NCBI GenBank assembly: GCA_903907555.1
Contig: CAIVOO010000080.1
Span: forward strand, 1-49,353
Direction: 5' to 3'
From: an uncultured archaeon
Lineage (GTDB): Archaea; Nanobdellota; Nanobdellia; Woesearchaeales; CAIVOO01
Length of the DNA stretch: 49,353 nt
In this document: positions 6,357 to 14,573 of the stretch, one piece after another
Numbering within the stretch: the stretch's first letter is position 1
How the letters are laid out: each line of letters opens with the position of its first letter
The notes under the pieces: model-generated
Database searches by the model: none
What the model was told of the DNA's origin: nothing
The model's input: only the letters and a program-made list of their open reading frames with translations
Translations under genes and position numbers: made by a program

Positions 6357-7592
6357 ATGTTTAGCAAAAGAGGGGATTCGCAGGTAGATTGGGCTATTTC
6401 TATGAGTATTTTCATACTTGCGCTTGCCTTGTTTGTGATATATGTCAAGCCGATGCTGAATCAGGAGCAGCAGCCAGACTATTTTACTATCTTAATGGAT
6501 AAAATTGATCAAGAGCTCTACTGGCAGGTTGATGATTATCCGATAATAATACAGTCAGATTACAACCTTTCAAATGAGCCAATCTCAGTAGAATATCCTC
6601 TGACTTACAACAAATCTTATATTTTAATGCCTGAGAAATCATTTTTAGTTGACAATAATCTTTGGTTTGTTGCTGATTTGAACAATGGCAGCACAAGGTT
6701 TGATTTGATACATTCAGGAAGCCCTTATGCAGAGTTTGAGGAAGACAATGATTTATTCACTGATAACGAATCTGCAACCACATCAGAATTTACTGTCAAA
6801 TTCTTAAATTATGTTCCAAGTAAATTATCTTACAAAGAAGAGGCAGTGTCAGATTTAAGAATAATGTTCGATGGTGCAGAACCGTCAAAAAATTCATCTT
6901 ACGATAGAAGTGCAACTGTCGCAAGATACGAATCTGTCGATGAAGAACTCGGGCAAATCCAAACATATGTTTTCTCCGGCAGCAGCAGGATTTACTCCTA
7001 TATCACGCCAACTTTTGAAAGAGAAATATCTTTTGAAATGGTTCTCCATAATTTTTCAGATTACTATATCGACAATCTGGACAATTCACAAATAACATAT
7101 CCTGATTTTTGCGTTGAAAAAACAAACAGCCTGATAAGCTTTTCAGATTCTGGCTTGACATTATTGTTCGCTTTCGACAGGAATGCAACGTTTTCATTCT
7201 GCACAGACAACCGTTCGATAAATTTCAATATCAACCTGACAGCTGACAATCTTACTTTATTTAAGCTGTTCTTGATTGATGGGCAGGCGACATCTTTCAA
7301 TAAATATCTGAACCCTTACACTGCAAAATTTGGTTTTAATGAGAAATTATCAGGATTATCGCTAGACAAAATTACAACATTATCAAACCTTTCTTACAGC
7401 AAAATAAAGCAGGACTGGGGTGCAGGGGATTTCAAGATAACAGTATATGATTGGAACAGCACAAGCCTGCTTTCATTCGGGCAGAACCCGTACACTGCAG
7501 CAACAGTCTATTCAAAAGACTTAGTTACAAATGTTTTATTTTCGAACGGAACTTCAGAAAAAGGAACTTTGAATGTGAGGGCATGGTCATGA
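6357..7592 (+). CDS. Pilin-like surface protein, large
   Basis: 411 residues. The start MFSKRGDSQVDWAISMSIFILALALFVIYV is a short basic stretch, a Gly-Asp-Ser-Gln peptidase-like site and one hydrophobic helix. This is the class III (type IV pilin-like) signal layout seen in archaeal surface and pilus proteins. The rest is a large extracellular, Asn/Ser-rich beta-type region with several possible N-glycosylation sequons. The ATG lies about 27 bp after TTTAAA. It overlaps the next gene by ATGA and heads a cluster of envelope genes to 8693. Its exact role (pilus subunit or adhesin) is not determined. Confidence 0.6.
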   Translation: MFSKRGDSQVDWAISMSIFILALALFVIYVKPMLNQEQQPDYFTILMDKIDQELYWQVDDYPIIIQSDYNLSNEPISVEYPLTYNKSYILMPEKSFLVDNNLWFVADLNNGSTRFDLIHSGSPYAEFEEDNDLFTDNESATTSEFTVKFLNYVPSKLSYKEEAVSDLRIMFDGAEPSKNSSYDRSATVARYESVDEELGQIQTYVFSGSSRIYSYITPTFEREISFEMVLHNFSDYYIDNLDNSQITYPDFCVEKTNSLISFSDSGLTLLFAFDRNATFSFCTDNRSINFNINLTADNLTLFKLFLIDGQATSFNKYLNPYTAKFGFNEKLSGLSLDKITTLSNLSYSKIKQDWGAGDFKITVYDWNSTSLLSFGQNPYTAATVYSKDLVTNVLFSNGTSEKGTLNVRAWS

Positions 7593-7957
7593 AGAAAGCT
7601 TATGTCAGGACATTGGAAGCTGGGATAGCTGCATTCATAACATTCCTCTTCATAACAATGGTTCTTCCCAAATACGCTCCGTTGACTGAAAAAGCATACG
7701 ACCCGATGATGAACAGCTATGAAGGAAATCCTGATTTCAGGAATTGTGCAATAGACTATAATGTAAGCTGCCTTCAGTCAATTTTCAGGATTTCAGTACC
7801 TCAAAGCATGGAGCTTATTGTTGACATATCAGAAAATCCAAACACGATAAGAGCCAACCTTCCAACGAAAAGAATAAATACTGACTCGCTATTTATACAA
7901 GGTAACTCGACAGATTATGCTCCGAGGATGGTAAAGATTTATGATTATAAGAGGTGA
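7589..7957 (+). CDS. Small membrane-anchored pilin-like protein
   Basis: 122 residues from the ATG that overlaps the previous stop (ATGA). The N terminus KKAYVRTLEAGIAAFITFLFITMVLP is a pilin-like hydrophobic helix preceded by basic residues with Glu at the expected +5 position. Two cysteines in NCAIDYNVSCL could form a disulfide. It is translationally coupled to the large pilin-like protein, so they probably work in the same envelope structure. Confidence 0.55.
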   Translation: MKKAYVRTLEAGIAAFITFLFITMVLPKYAPLTEKAYDPMMNSYEGNPDFRNCAIDYNVSCLQSIFRISVPQSMELIVDISENPNTIRANLPTKRINTDSLFIQGNSTDYAPRMVKIYDYKR

Positions 7958-7960
7958 AGT

Positions 7961-8227
7961 ATGATCATTACAATAAATACGAAAGAGGACAGCAAGGATG
8001 AAATCAGGAAAATCATCAGCATGCTGCAAAATCTTCTGAACGAGCCAGGAATTGTTGATAGTTCTGCAAGCGGGCTGCCTTCATCCCCTGGAATATTTGG
8101 GCTGTTTGACAATCCTGCTCCTGCAACCAACGACAGTTCATCTCAGCAATCGCCTGTTTTTCCTGAAACAGCAAAGGAAGAAAAGGAAGATGACATAATG
8201 GACCATATAGAGATTTATGAATACTAA
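7961..8227 (+). CDS. Small hypothetical acidic protein of the pilin-like operon
   Basis: 88 residues. The N-terminal part is charged and helical, the middle is a Ser/Pro/Gly linker and the end is very acidic (KEEKEDD). GAGGTGA lies 3 bases before the ATG and overlaps the previous stop, which fixes the start and shows coupling. No signal peptide is seen. The family is not recognised. Confidence 0.55.
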   Translation: MIITINTKEDSKDEIRKIISMLQNLLNEPGIVDSSASGLPSSPGIFGLFDNPAPATNDSSSQQSPVFPETAKEEKEDDIMDHIEIYEY

Positions 8228-8693
8228 ACAGAAGATTGACAAGATAGAGAAGAATGTTGAATTGCTTGAAGAGAGGCTTCTCGAAAAAAAGCCTGACAGG
8301 TTTTCTGCAAAAGATATCTATATTGCATTCTTCGGGGCATTAGTTGTCGGATTTGCGTTCACATTCAACAGCCTGCTTATACAAGTTGTCAAGGCTCTCA
8401 CATGGAATCACGTGTACATTTTAATAGCAGCAACAGTTTTTATACTTTTATTACAGATTTATTTCATAGGATACCTGAGAGTCAAAGGAGATCCTGGCAG
8501 AAATTTATTTGAGTTTACGGCCAAGAGGCTTCCGACATTCTATTTGATATCGCTGTTTGTGGCTGCTTTGCTAATTTATATTTACGGCCTGAACCAGTTT
8601 TTGACAGACGGGGAATGGATTAAGGCACTGTTTGCCATATCACTGCCATGCGCAGCAGGAGCTGCTATCAGCGACCTGCTTAAGAAGTACTGA
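8217..8693 (+). CDS. Integral membrane protein, DUF2391-like
   Basis: 158 residues. A charged N-terminal helix (possibly coiled coil) is followed by four hydrophobic segments (about 36-56, 67-86, 108-125 and 138-154). Length and layout resemble the archaeal DUF2391 membrane family, whose function is unknown. It overlaps the preceding gene by 11 nt and precedes archease by 2 nt, as part of one operon. Confidence 0.6.
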   Translation: MNTKQKIDKIEKNVELLEERLLEKKPDRFSAKDIYIAFFGALVVGFAFTFNSLLIQVVKALTWNHVYILIAATVFILLLQIYFIGYLRVKGDPGRNLFEFTAKRLPTFYLISLFVAALLIYIYGLNQFLTDGEWIKALFAISLPCAAGAAISDLLKKY

Positions 8694-8695
8694 TT

Positions 8696-9106
8696 ATGAA
8701 ATACGAATTTTTTGAACACACTGCAGACGCCAAATTCAGGGCTTATGGGAAGAATCTTGAGGAATGCTTCTCCAATGCAGCTGAAGCCATGATTTCAATA
8801 ATGATTAAGCCTGAAACTGTTGAGCCGAAGATAACAAAGAATATCTCAGTCAATGGAACTGATTTGAAATCATTGCTTTACAATTTTCTAGAAGAGCTTC
8901 TTTTCCTGATAGATGCAGAATTTTTTATCATGCACAGGGTTGCAAGCATAAAGATTAATCCTATGGGCAAGAAGTATATGCTTAACGCAACCATTGAGGG
9001 AGACAAGTTGTCAGAAAAATACTCGACAACAGGCGATGTGAAAGCAGTGACATACAATGAAATGGAAGTAAAAGAGAATTATGTCCAGGTAGTTGTGGAT
9101 ATCTGA
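8696..9106 (+). CDS. Archease, RtcB cofactor
   Basis: 136 residues beginning YEFFEHTADAKFRAYG, the archease hallmark with the metal-binding His-Thr-Ala-Asp. Archease helps guanylylation and turnover of the tRNA ligase RtcB and can broaden its NTP use. RtcB itself lies at 9386-10813, so partner genes sit together. Three of the five tRNA genes in this window contain introns, which gives this pair a clear job. The conserved Asp of the C-terminal VVVDI is present. Confidence 0.92.
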   Translation: MKYEFFEHTADAKFRAYGKNLEECFSNAAEAMISIMIKPETVEPKITKNISVNGTDLKSLLYNFLEELLFLIDAEFFIMHRVASIKINPMGKKYMLNATIEGDKLSEKYSTTGDVKAVTYNEMEVKENYVQVVVDI

Positions 9107-9331
9107 TTATTTCGCCTTCTCTGTAACATCGTCCACGTGCCCGCATCTTCCGCATTTGTATTTCATTATGTTGTCTTCATCTGAATAGTTTATTCCCTGT
9201 TCAATCAATTCTGCCTTGTCATATCCGCACTTAGGGCATCTGTGGTCGTATGTGGCCATGCTGTGTTCATGATGCACTACCTTAATCTCTTCTTTTTCCT
9301 TAATTTTTTCGCTGAATACTTTACGTTCCAT
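9107..9331 (-). CDS. Small zinc-ribbon protein
   Basis: 74 residues with a basic N terminus, then CPKCGYDKAEL and KCGRCGHVDD. The two CxxC knuckles are typical of a TFIIS/RPB9-type zinc ribbon, but the acidic catalytic hairpin of TFS is missing. It converges with archease and diverges from rtcB, sharing a TATA element with it, so it may be co-regulated with tRNA ligation. It could be an RNA-polymerase-associated or RNA-binding ribbon; the function is unknown. Confidence 0.65.
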   Translation of the reverse strand: MERKVFSEKIKEKEEIKVVHHEHSMATYDHRCPKCGYDKAELIEQGINYSDEDNIMKYKCGRCGHVDDVTEKAK

Positions 9332-9355
9332 ATACAGATTAGATTTTAGAGAAGT

Positions 9356-9361
9356 TTTAAA
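9356..9361. promoter_or_regulatory. Symmetric TATA element between zinc-ribbon gene and rtcB
   Basis: TTTAAA is centred at 9358.5, exactly 27.5 bp from both the minus-strand ATG (9331) and the rtcB ATG (9386). Both mRNAs would be leaderless from one palindromic box. Confidence 0.6.
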
Positions 9362-9385
9362 TATGTTGCCATATAAAAATGGTAT

Positions 9386-10813
9386 ATGGATATAGAACTG
9401 AAGAAATTAAGCAACATAACATGGCAGATTCCCAAATCAGGCGAGATGAAAGTGCCTGCAGTAGTTTTCGCTTCTGAAAAGCTTCTTGAAAAAATAAAGC
9501 AGGATGATACTTTGAAACAGCTTAGGAATGTTGCCTGCCTGAAAGGAATACTGAAACAGGCGATGGTGATGCCTGACGCGCATCAAGGATATGGTTTCCC
9601 GATTGGCGGAGTTGCTGCTTTCGACATGCAGGACGGAGTAATTAGCCCAGGCGGTGTTGGTTATGATATAAATTGCGGTGTCCGTCTTCTTAGAACAGAC
9701 TGGAACTTCAGCCAGGTGATGGACAAGAGAAAAGATTTGCTTAATGAAATCTACAAAGAAGTTCCTGTCGGCGTAGGAAAGGGTGGAATAACAAAATTAT
9801 CGCGTGATATTTTAATGGAAATCCTGAAGAAAGGCTCAAAGTGGGCTTTGGAGCAGGGCTATGGAACAAAAGCAGATTTGGACAGAACTGAAGAAAATGG
9901 TTCTATGTCAGATGCAGACCCTCATACTGTATCTGCTAGAGCATTAGCTCGAGGCATGCCTCAGCTTGGAACTCTTGGCTCTGGAAATCATTTTGTAGAA
10001 ATACAGAAAGTTGACAGGATTTACAATCCAGAAATCGCGAAAGCTTTCGGGATAGATAGAGAAGGCCAGGTAATGGTAATGATACACTGCGGCTCACGAG
10101 GATTGGGACACCAGATAGCTTCTGATTACATCAAAGAGATGGAAGACAAATATGGATTTGCTCACCTGCCTGACAGGGAATTGGTGAATGCTCCTATACA
10201 ATCTGAATTAGGCGAGAAATATTACAAGGCGATGTGCTGCGCAATAAATTACGCTTTTGCGAACAGGCAGATGATAGAGCATTGGACAAGGGATGTCTTT
10301 GGAAAAGTTATGGGAACATTTGAAGGGATGAATCAAGTTTATGATGTCTGTCACAATTTAGCAAAGTATGAAAAGCATGAGATTGACGGAGAAATAAGAA
10401 AAGTTTGCATACACAGGAAGGGTGCAACAAGAAGCTTCGGCCCTGGAAGAGAGGAAATACCAGAAGTTTACAGGAAGATAGGACAGCCTGTCCTGATACC
10501 TGGTTCTATGGGAACGGCATCATATTTATTGGTTGGAACAAAAGAAGCAGAATTGGCAACATTCGGTTCTACAGCTCATGGCGCAGGAAGAGTTGAATCA
10601 AGAAGCAGGGCTTTGCACGAATTAAGAGGAGAAGATGTTGCCCGCGACTTAGAAGCGAAGAACATCACAATCAAGGGAGCATCCTGGAAAGGAATAGCAG
10701 AGGAAGCTCCTGAATGCTACAAAGATATTGATGAAGTAGTTCGCGTTAGCCACGAGGCAGGCATCGGAAAGATGGTTGCTAGACTAGTTCCGCTTGGTGT
10801 GCTGAAAGGATGA
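9386..10813 (+). CDS. rtcB: RNA-splicing ligase RtcB
   Basis: 475 residues. It joins 2',3'-cyclic phosphate or 3'-phosphate ends to 5'-OH ends with GTP and Mn2+, sealing tRNA halves after intron removal. Metal and GTP motifs visible are PGGVGYDINCGVR (Asp94, Cys97), NHFVE (His202), HCGSRG (His234) and TAHGAGR with His398 as the residue guanylylated in the family. Length is normal and no intein is present, although many archaeal rtcB genes carry one. The leaderless ATG lies 27 bp after TATA. It overlaps the next small gene by ATGA. Confidence 0.97.
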   Translation: MDIELKKLSNITWQIPKSGEMKVPAVVFASEKLLEKIKQDDTLKQLRNVACLKGILKQAMVMPDAHQGYGFPIGGVAAFDMQDGVISPGGVGYDINCGVRLLRTDWNFSQVMDKRKDLLNEIYKEVPVGVGKGGITKLSRDILMEILKKGSKWALEQGYGTKADLDRTEENGSMSDADPHTVSARALARGMPQLGTLGSGNHFVEIQKVDRIYNPEIAKAFGIDREGQVMVMIHCGSRGLGHQIASDYIKEMEDKYGFAHLPDRELVNAPIQSELGEKYYKAMCCAINYAFANRQMIEHWTRDVFGKVMGTFEGMNQVYDVCHNLAKYEKHEIDGEIRKVCIHRKGATRSFGPGREEIPEVYRKIGQPVLIPGSMGTASYLLVGTKEAELATFGSTAHGAGRVESRSRALHELRGEDVARDLEAKNITIKGASWKGIAEEAPECYKDIDEVVRVSHEAGIGKMVARLVPLGVLKG

Positions 10814-11049
10814 TTTCTGCGCAGGAAAAAGAACTTTTATGCATAATTGAAGATTCTGGCGAATTGAGTGATTTGGAATTCTTGAAAGTTTCCACAGGAG
10901 TTGAAATAGAAGAGCTTAAACCAATCTTGGAAAAGTTGGAGAAAGAAGAGTTCATATCAATAATAAAGAAACATGACAGATTTTATGGCGAAGATTTCTG
11001 GATGGTAAGTGTCACAGATAAATTCAAAGAGTCTTTGAAGGACGACTAA
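10810..11049 (+). CDS. Small winged-helix-like protein downstream of rtcB
   Basis: 79 residues with a helix-helix-recognition-helix pattern (EKELLCIIEDSGELSDLEF, then IEELKPILEKLEKEEFI) and a beta wing ending in VSVTDKF. The ATGA overlap with rtcB shows translational coupling. Its 3' end overlaps the convergent Nudix gene by 26 nt. It may be a DNA- or RNA-binding partner of RtcB; this is inferred only from layout. Confidence 0.55.
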   Translation: MISAQEKELLCIIEDSGELSDLEFLKVSTGVEIEELKPILEKLEKEEFISIIKKHDRFYGEDFWMVSVTDKFKESLKDD

Positions 11050-11593
11050 TTCTTTTCTTAACCCAATTTACAACATCAGGATAATAGCTGCTGGCGACAT
11101 AAACATACTTCTTCCTTTCTGCAGGATTCTTCATATCGCTTAATAACTTTTTTGGTGAGATAAATTTCACTTCTGAAACTTCTTCTTCCTGCAGTTTTAG
11201 TTTTGAGATATCACCATCGAATCTCAAAAGAAATATGGAGATATATCCTTTATTGAGGTATTTTTTCTTTGGAAGATGTGTAACTCTCTTTCTTATGACA
11301 AGACCTTCTAAATCCTCTTTTGTTACTTTTATTCCTAGCTCCTCCTCAAGCTCCCGAACAGCAGCATCATAAGGATGTTCCCTAAGAGCGACGTGTCCTG
11401 ATGCTGAACAATCCCATAATCCTGGAAAAGTATCTTTGATTTTTGCTCTTTTCTGAAGTAAGATATCTCCTTTAGAATTATAAATCCAGACATGCACCTC
11501 TTGGTGCCAATTTCCATTTATATGTGCCTCTTTCTTGTATTTTTTGCCAATTATCTGGCCTTCATCATCCAGAATATCAATTTCCTCATCCAT
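11024..11593 (-). CDS. Nudix hydrolase, isopentenyl-diphosphate isomerase-like
   Basis: 189 residues. The Nudix box is visible from GHVALREHPYDA to RELEEELGI (about residues 65-88) and binds the metal for pyrophosphate hydrolysis. The frame around it (LLQKRAKIKDTFPGLWDCSASGH) matches the Idi/YfcD-type subgroup. Whether it isomerises IPP or only hydrolyses nucleotide derivatives cannot be told. The start overlaps the upstream winged-helix gene's stop by one base (TAATG), so it is the last gene of a three-gene operon. Confidence 0.75.
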   Translation of the reverse strand: MDEEIDILDDEGQIIGKKYKKEAHINGNWHQEVHVWIYNSKGDILLQKRAKIKDTFPGLWDCSASGHVALREHPYDAAVRELEEELGIKVTKEDLEGLVIRKRVTHLPKKKYLNKGYISIFLLRFDGDISKLKLQEEEVSEVKFISPKKLLSDMKNPAERKKYVYVASSYYPDVVNWVKKRISRPSKTL

Positions 11594-11865
11594 TACAATC
11601 CGAACGCATCTGTGAATTCTTTAATCTTTCTGTAATTGCTTAGAAATTCATGCCCTTGGTCTGTTAATGTGTAGAAACTCTTGTCCTTGTCATTGACTAA
11701 CAGCATAAGATTCTTTTCCATCAAGTCCTTTATGTAAAGCATCATCCTCTGATGCGATAAGTTTGATTTGTAAAGAAGATGGGTTGGCTTTATCTTTCCG
11801 CCCTTATCCTGAATGGCTTGGAGAATATCATGCACGATTTCCAGCTGGCTTCTTCTTTCACTCAT
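11593..11865 (-). CDS. Winged-helix DNA-binding protein
   Basis: 90 residues: a helical start (LEIVHDILQAIQDKGGKIKPTHLLYKSNLSHQRMMLYI), a recognition helix, a hairpin wing (SFYTLTDQGHEFL) and a C-terminal helix. This is the common archaeal single-domain winged-helix regulator pattern in which the TxxGxxFL turn ends the wing. AGGTGT, overlapping the upstream gene's stop codon, serves as ribosome binding site. It may regulate its own three-gene operon. Confidence 0.7.
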   Translation of the reverse strand: MSERRSQLEIVHDILQAIQDKGGKIKPTHLLYKSNLSHQRMMLYIKDLMEKNLMLLVNDKDKSFYTLTDQGHEFLSNYRKIKEFTDAFGL

Positions 11866-11872
11866 TTAACAC

Positions 11873-12526
11873 CTATTTTTTGAAACAATAAATTATTGCG
11901 ATTAGCAGGGACAGATAACCTAGCATGTGGATGCCTTCTGCAAGCGGGTCTATTCTGCCGTTATAATTTGCTATTATATAGAATACATGCGCTATCGTTT
12001 GCAGCAGGAACGAAAGGAAAACAAACAATGAAGCCATGTGCTTTTTCTTGTTGTAGTTTTCAAAGAACACAGATGTGATGAATCCAAGAATGATTATTGA
12101 TAGTATGTGAAGGAGAACTATTTCCTTGTATGCGAACAAAGCGAATAAGAACGTGAATACGCAGAACATGCTGACTAATCTTTTGTCATGCACCTTGAAA
12201 ACAAGCATCATCAAAGCCACATAAGCCAGCAATGTTGTCAGTACAAAACCTATCTGCCCAAAATCGATGACAGCAGCCGAGCGCATAGCCTCCATTATGC
12301 TTTCCCTTGCTTCAGAGCGGATTATCAATTCAGCAGCAATCTTGCTGATGAAAGATAAAGCGATGAATGCGAAAGACAATCCGAAAAAGAAGAATTTTCT
12401 ATCCTTGGTGAGCTTGTAAGCCTTGTAAGTTGCGCCTATGATTATTAAAGATATGACTAAAGAAATCATCTCAGGTACAGAGTTTATCGGGTTGAACCAT
12501 TCCGGCCCTAATAGAACTATTGCCAT
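11873..12526 (-). CDS. Seven-helix membrane protein
   Basis: About 217 residues from the ATG at 12526, with roughly seven hydrophobic helices separated by short polar loops and Lys-rich cytoplasmic loops (TKDRKF, NYNKKKH). I do not recognise a functional motif. The ATG at 12526 is chosen over an upstream one at 12541 because a CTTATAAAT box lies about 26 bp before it, giving a leaderless mRNA. It is the first gene of the operon with the winged-helix and Nudix genes. Confidence 0.6.
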   Translation of the reverse strand: MAIVLLGPEWFNPINSVPEMISLVISLIIIGATYKAYKLTKDRKFFFFGLSFAFIALSFISKIAAELIIRSEARESIMEAMRSAAVIDFGQIGFVLTTLLAYVALMMLVFKVHDKRLVSMFCVFTFLFALFAYKEIVLLHILSIIILGFITSVFFENYNKKKHMASLFVFLSFLLQTIAHVFYIIANYNGRIDPLAEGIHMLGYLSLLIAIIYCFKK

Positions 12527-12620
12527 ACAACTACTTCGCAAAATTCATTTATAAGCTTTGTGGATTTGGCTTCTCTATCAGCCCTTCATAACGCATTAAT
12601 AAACCCTCTGCCTAGCTAGG

Positions 12621-12773
12621 TATACACTCATCCAAACACTTCCCCTACCTCGCACTTGATGCGGGGACGGGATTTATGTTCATCGAAAACACCTCACCCC
12701 AGTCCTTGCAAAAGGCTGGGATTATACTCATCCAAAACACCTCCCCTGAACTCGCGCAAGCGAGGGAGAGGAT
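12621..12773. repeat. Three tandem box-plus-hairpin intergenic repeats
   Basis: In the 340-bp gap after 12541, a box close to CATCCAAAACACCTCCCC occurs three times, starting at 12629, 12681 and 12729 (48-52 bp apart). Each is followed by a different stem that still pairs (CTCGCA/TGCGGG, CCAGTCCTT/AAGGCTGG, CTCGC/GCGAG) and then by GGGATT or GAGGATT. Stems change while pairing holds, which suggests a folded element. The rest of the gap holds an SD-ATG-TAA remnant (12817-12835) and the hairpin at 12848-12867. Confidence 0.6.
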
Positions 12774-12847
12774 TTTCTTTTTTTTATTTTCAGCTGAGAT
12801 TGAATAAAACAACACAAGGGGTGATCAAAATGTAATATCCGCGGGTC

Positions 12848-12867
12848 TGAAATGGCCCGCCATTTCA
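12848..12867. terminator. Perfect 9-bp hairpin downstream of the gene at 12882
   Basis: TGAAATGGC (12848-12856) and GCCATTTCA (12859-12867) are perfect inverted repeats just beyond the minus-strand stop codon at 12882. It may define that transcript's 3' end; this is inference. Confidence 0.35.
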
Positions 12868-12881
12868 TCTATTCTTTAGAA

Positions 12882-13217
12882 CTAATATCCTCTTCGCCAT
12901 CTTTTGCCAATTGCTTCCAACCTTATATCCTCTTCTTCTGGAGTTAATGGCCTGAACTCTTCACCATTAATATCTTTATACATTTCATATAATTCCTTCA
13001 GAGGAACCCTGTAAATTGCATTCTTATATCGCGGATTTTCTGGATTGAAGTTTGCAACTCTTTCATTATGTATAACAATAACCAACCTACTTTTTTCAAT
13101 TTTCTTTTCAGTAGCATCTGTTAAAAGTCTTTCAAGAACGTCATGTTGAATTTCGCCGTTAGGCCATTCGAGCATCTCGTCAGAACCTTCCAGTCTTATT
13201 GCACGTTTAGTCGCCAT
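12882..13217 (-). CDS. Hypothetical protein
   Basis: 111 residues, starting MATKRAIRLEGSDEMLEWPNGEIQHDVLERLL and ending in a basic RWRRGY. The mix of strand and helix with a highly charged C terminus suggests a small soluble domain; the family is not recognised. A TATA-like TTCTATAAA lies about 27 bp before the ATG, supporting a real leaderless gene transcribed alone. Confidence 0.6.
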   Translation of the reverse strand: MATKRAIRLEGSDEMLEWPNGEIQHDVLERLLTDATEKKIEKSRLVIVIHNERVANFNPENPRYKNAIYRVPLKELYEMYKDINGEEFRPLTPEEEDIRLEAIGKRWRRGY

Positions 13218-13267
13218 AACTCTTTGAAGAAATTCTCTGATTTTTATAGAATACTATATATTGAGTT

Positions 13268-13873
13268 TTACAAGTCAATTATCTTGAACTGCCTACTGAC
13301 GTTTATTACTTTCGTCTTTCCTATCTGCTCTTCTATGCCTGCTGCTTCGTGCACGTGGCTGCAGAGTACAATGTCTGGGTGGAATGCATCTATAGCTTTC
13401 CTTAAACCTGCATTTCCTGGGACTATGTTTGAGAAGTTTTCCATCATTGAGCCTGTCGGATGGTTGTGCGTAATGAGAACTTTCAATTTCGCACCTTTGA
13501 TTCTCTCGTGGCCTTTCTTCAGCAGTTCATAAGTGTCTTTGTCAGAAACATTGAAGATCGGCCCTATATTTGCGCCTCCTGCTCCGAAGAATCCTATGTC
13601 TCCATACTTGATTCCATAGCCGTGCATGTTTCTCATGTCATACGCTTCTGCAAGAAAGTCTGCTGTGGCTGGAGAATCGTGATTTCCAGGTATCAAAAAA
13701 ACTTTTTTCCCTCTTTTGGCGAAATGCCCAAGAATATTTTCAGAGCTCTGCTCTGCATAAGTCAAATCTCCTGTAAGTATGACTAAGTCAACATTTTCTT
13801 TCACGGCAGTCTCTGCAAGTCTCTTTGCGAGAGAACTGTCTCCATGTATGTCGCCTGATGCTAGGATTCTCAT
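13268..13873 (-). CDS. Calcineurin-like metallophosphoesterase
   Basis: 201 residues with all five metal-binding blocks of the family in order: GDIHG (residues 8-12), GDL (about 36), GNHD (about 63-66), a TH motif (ITHNHP, about 134) and SHVH (about 172-175). These bind two metal ions and hydrolyse phosphomono- or diesters. The substrate is unknown; the size fits small archaeal YfcE-like enzymes. It follows the receiver-like gene at 13880 by 6 bp on the same strand, so the two probably form an operon. Confidence 0.85.
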   Translation of the reverse strand: MRILASGDIHGDSSLAKRLAETAVKENVDLVILTGDLTYAEQSSENILGHFAKRGKKVFLIPGNHDSPATADFLAEAYDMRNMHGYGIKYGDIGFFGAGGANIGPIFNVSDKDTYELLKKGHERIKGAKLKVLITHNHPTGSMMENFSNIVPGNAGLRKAIDAFHPDIVLCSHVHEAAGIEEQIGKTKVINVSRQFKIIDL

Positions 13874-13879
13874 GATTGT

Positions 13880-14392
13880 CTATAAATGCAAATACTTTTT
13901 AATTGTTGCTATAATACCTTTTGGCTCTTGACTTTCTTCTGTCTTTTTATCTTTCATTAAATCTGCAACTCTGTATGTTCCTGTTGTTGTTCTGAACTGA
14001 ACGTCTTCTCTTGGCGGAAGATCTTCAAGTAATTTTTTTGTTACTTCATCTATTGTTTTGCAGGGTCGCATTCCAGAAACCCTGGCTTGAGAAGAAATCT
14101 CTTCGCTTTGCGTCATTAGATATACAATTGTTTCTTTACCAGTCACCATTTGTATGTGTTCTGCTAATCTGAAACCATTGCCATCTTTTATTCTCGAATC
14201 CTGCGATATCTTGTCATTTACTACATAGAAGCCTGTTTCCAGCCTAGAAAGTTGATTCCATGCTTGTTCAGGTGTTAGAATCTGCAGGGGGAAATCAGCT
14301 CTTCCTAATTTGCTTAATTGCTTCATATTTTCAACAAGAGTCTGCCTGTATTCGGCATCATTCTTCTTGTCGATGTATATTATGCTTCCCAT
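13880..14392 (-). CDS. Receiver-like domain protein (tentative)
   Basis: 170 residues. The middle part reads YVVNDKISQDSRIKDGNGFRLAEHI, then IVYLMTQSEE, then GMRPCKTIDEV. This resembles the DGxxLA segment, conserved Thr and Lys-containing end of a response-regulator receiver domain, with an Asp (in VVND) near the phosphoacceptor position. The match is weak. No output domain is present, and a basic tail ends KKYLHL. It is the first gene of an operon with the phosphoesterase. Confidence 0.4.
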   Translation of the reverse strand: MGSIIYIDKKNDAEYRQTLVENMKQLSKLGRADFPLQILTPEQAWNQLSRLETGFYVVNDKISQDSRIKDGNGFRLAEHIQMVTGKETIVYLMTQSEEISSQARVSGMRPCKTIDEVTKKLLEDLPPREDVQFRTTTGTYRVADLMKDKKTEESQEPKGIIATIKKYLHL

Positions 14393-14573
14393 ACATTATC
14401 CTGAATATTACTCCTATATAAATGTTTCGTTTATTTACTACTGTAAGGTGACATAGTTATTGTCCCTGAATCATACGACATCTTGCCTTAATTCACCACA
14501 ACCCACTGGACATTGCTCGAAATGGCGTATTTAAACGACTTCTGCCTAATTGAATATGAAAGAGGTGATTGGT

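Noticed and set aside
9386..10813. Intein in rtcB
   Set aside because: The 475-residue length and uninterrupted motifs leave no room for an intein.
12621..12773. CRISPR array
   Set aside because: Only three diverged units, spacers are self-paired stems rather than unique sequences, and no cas genes are near.
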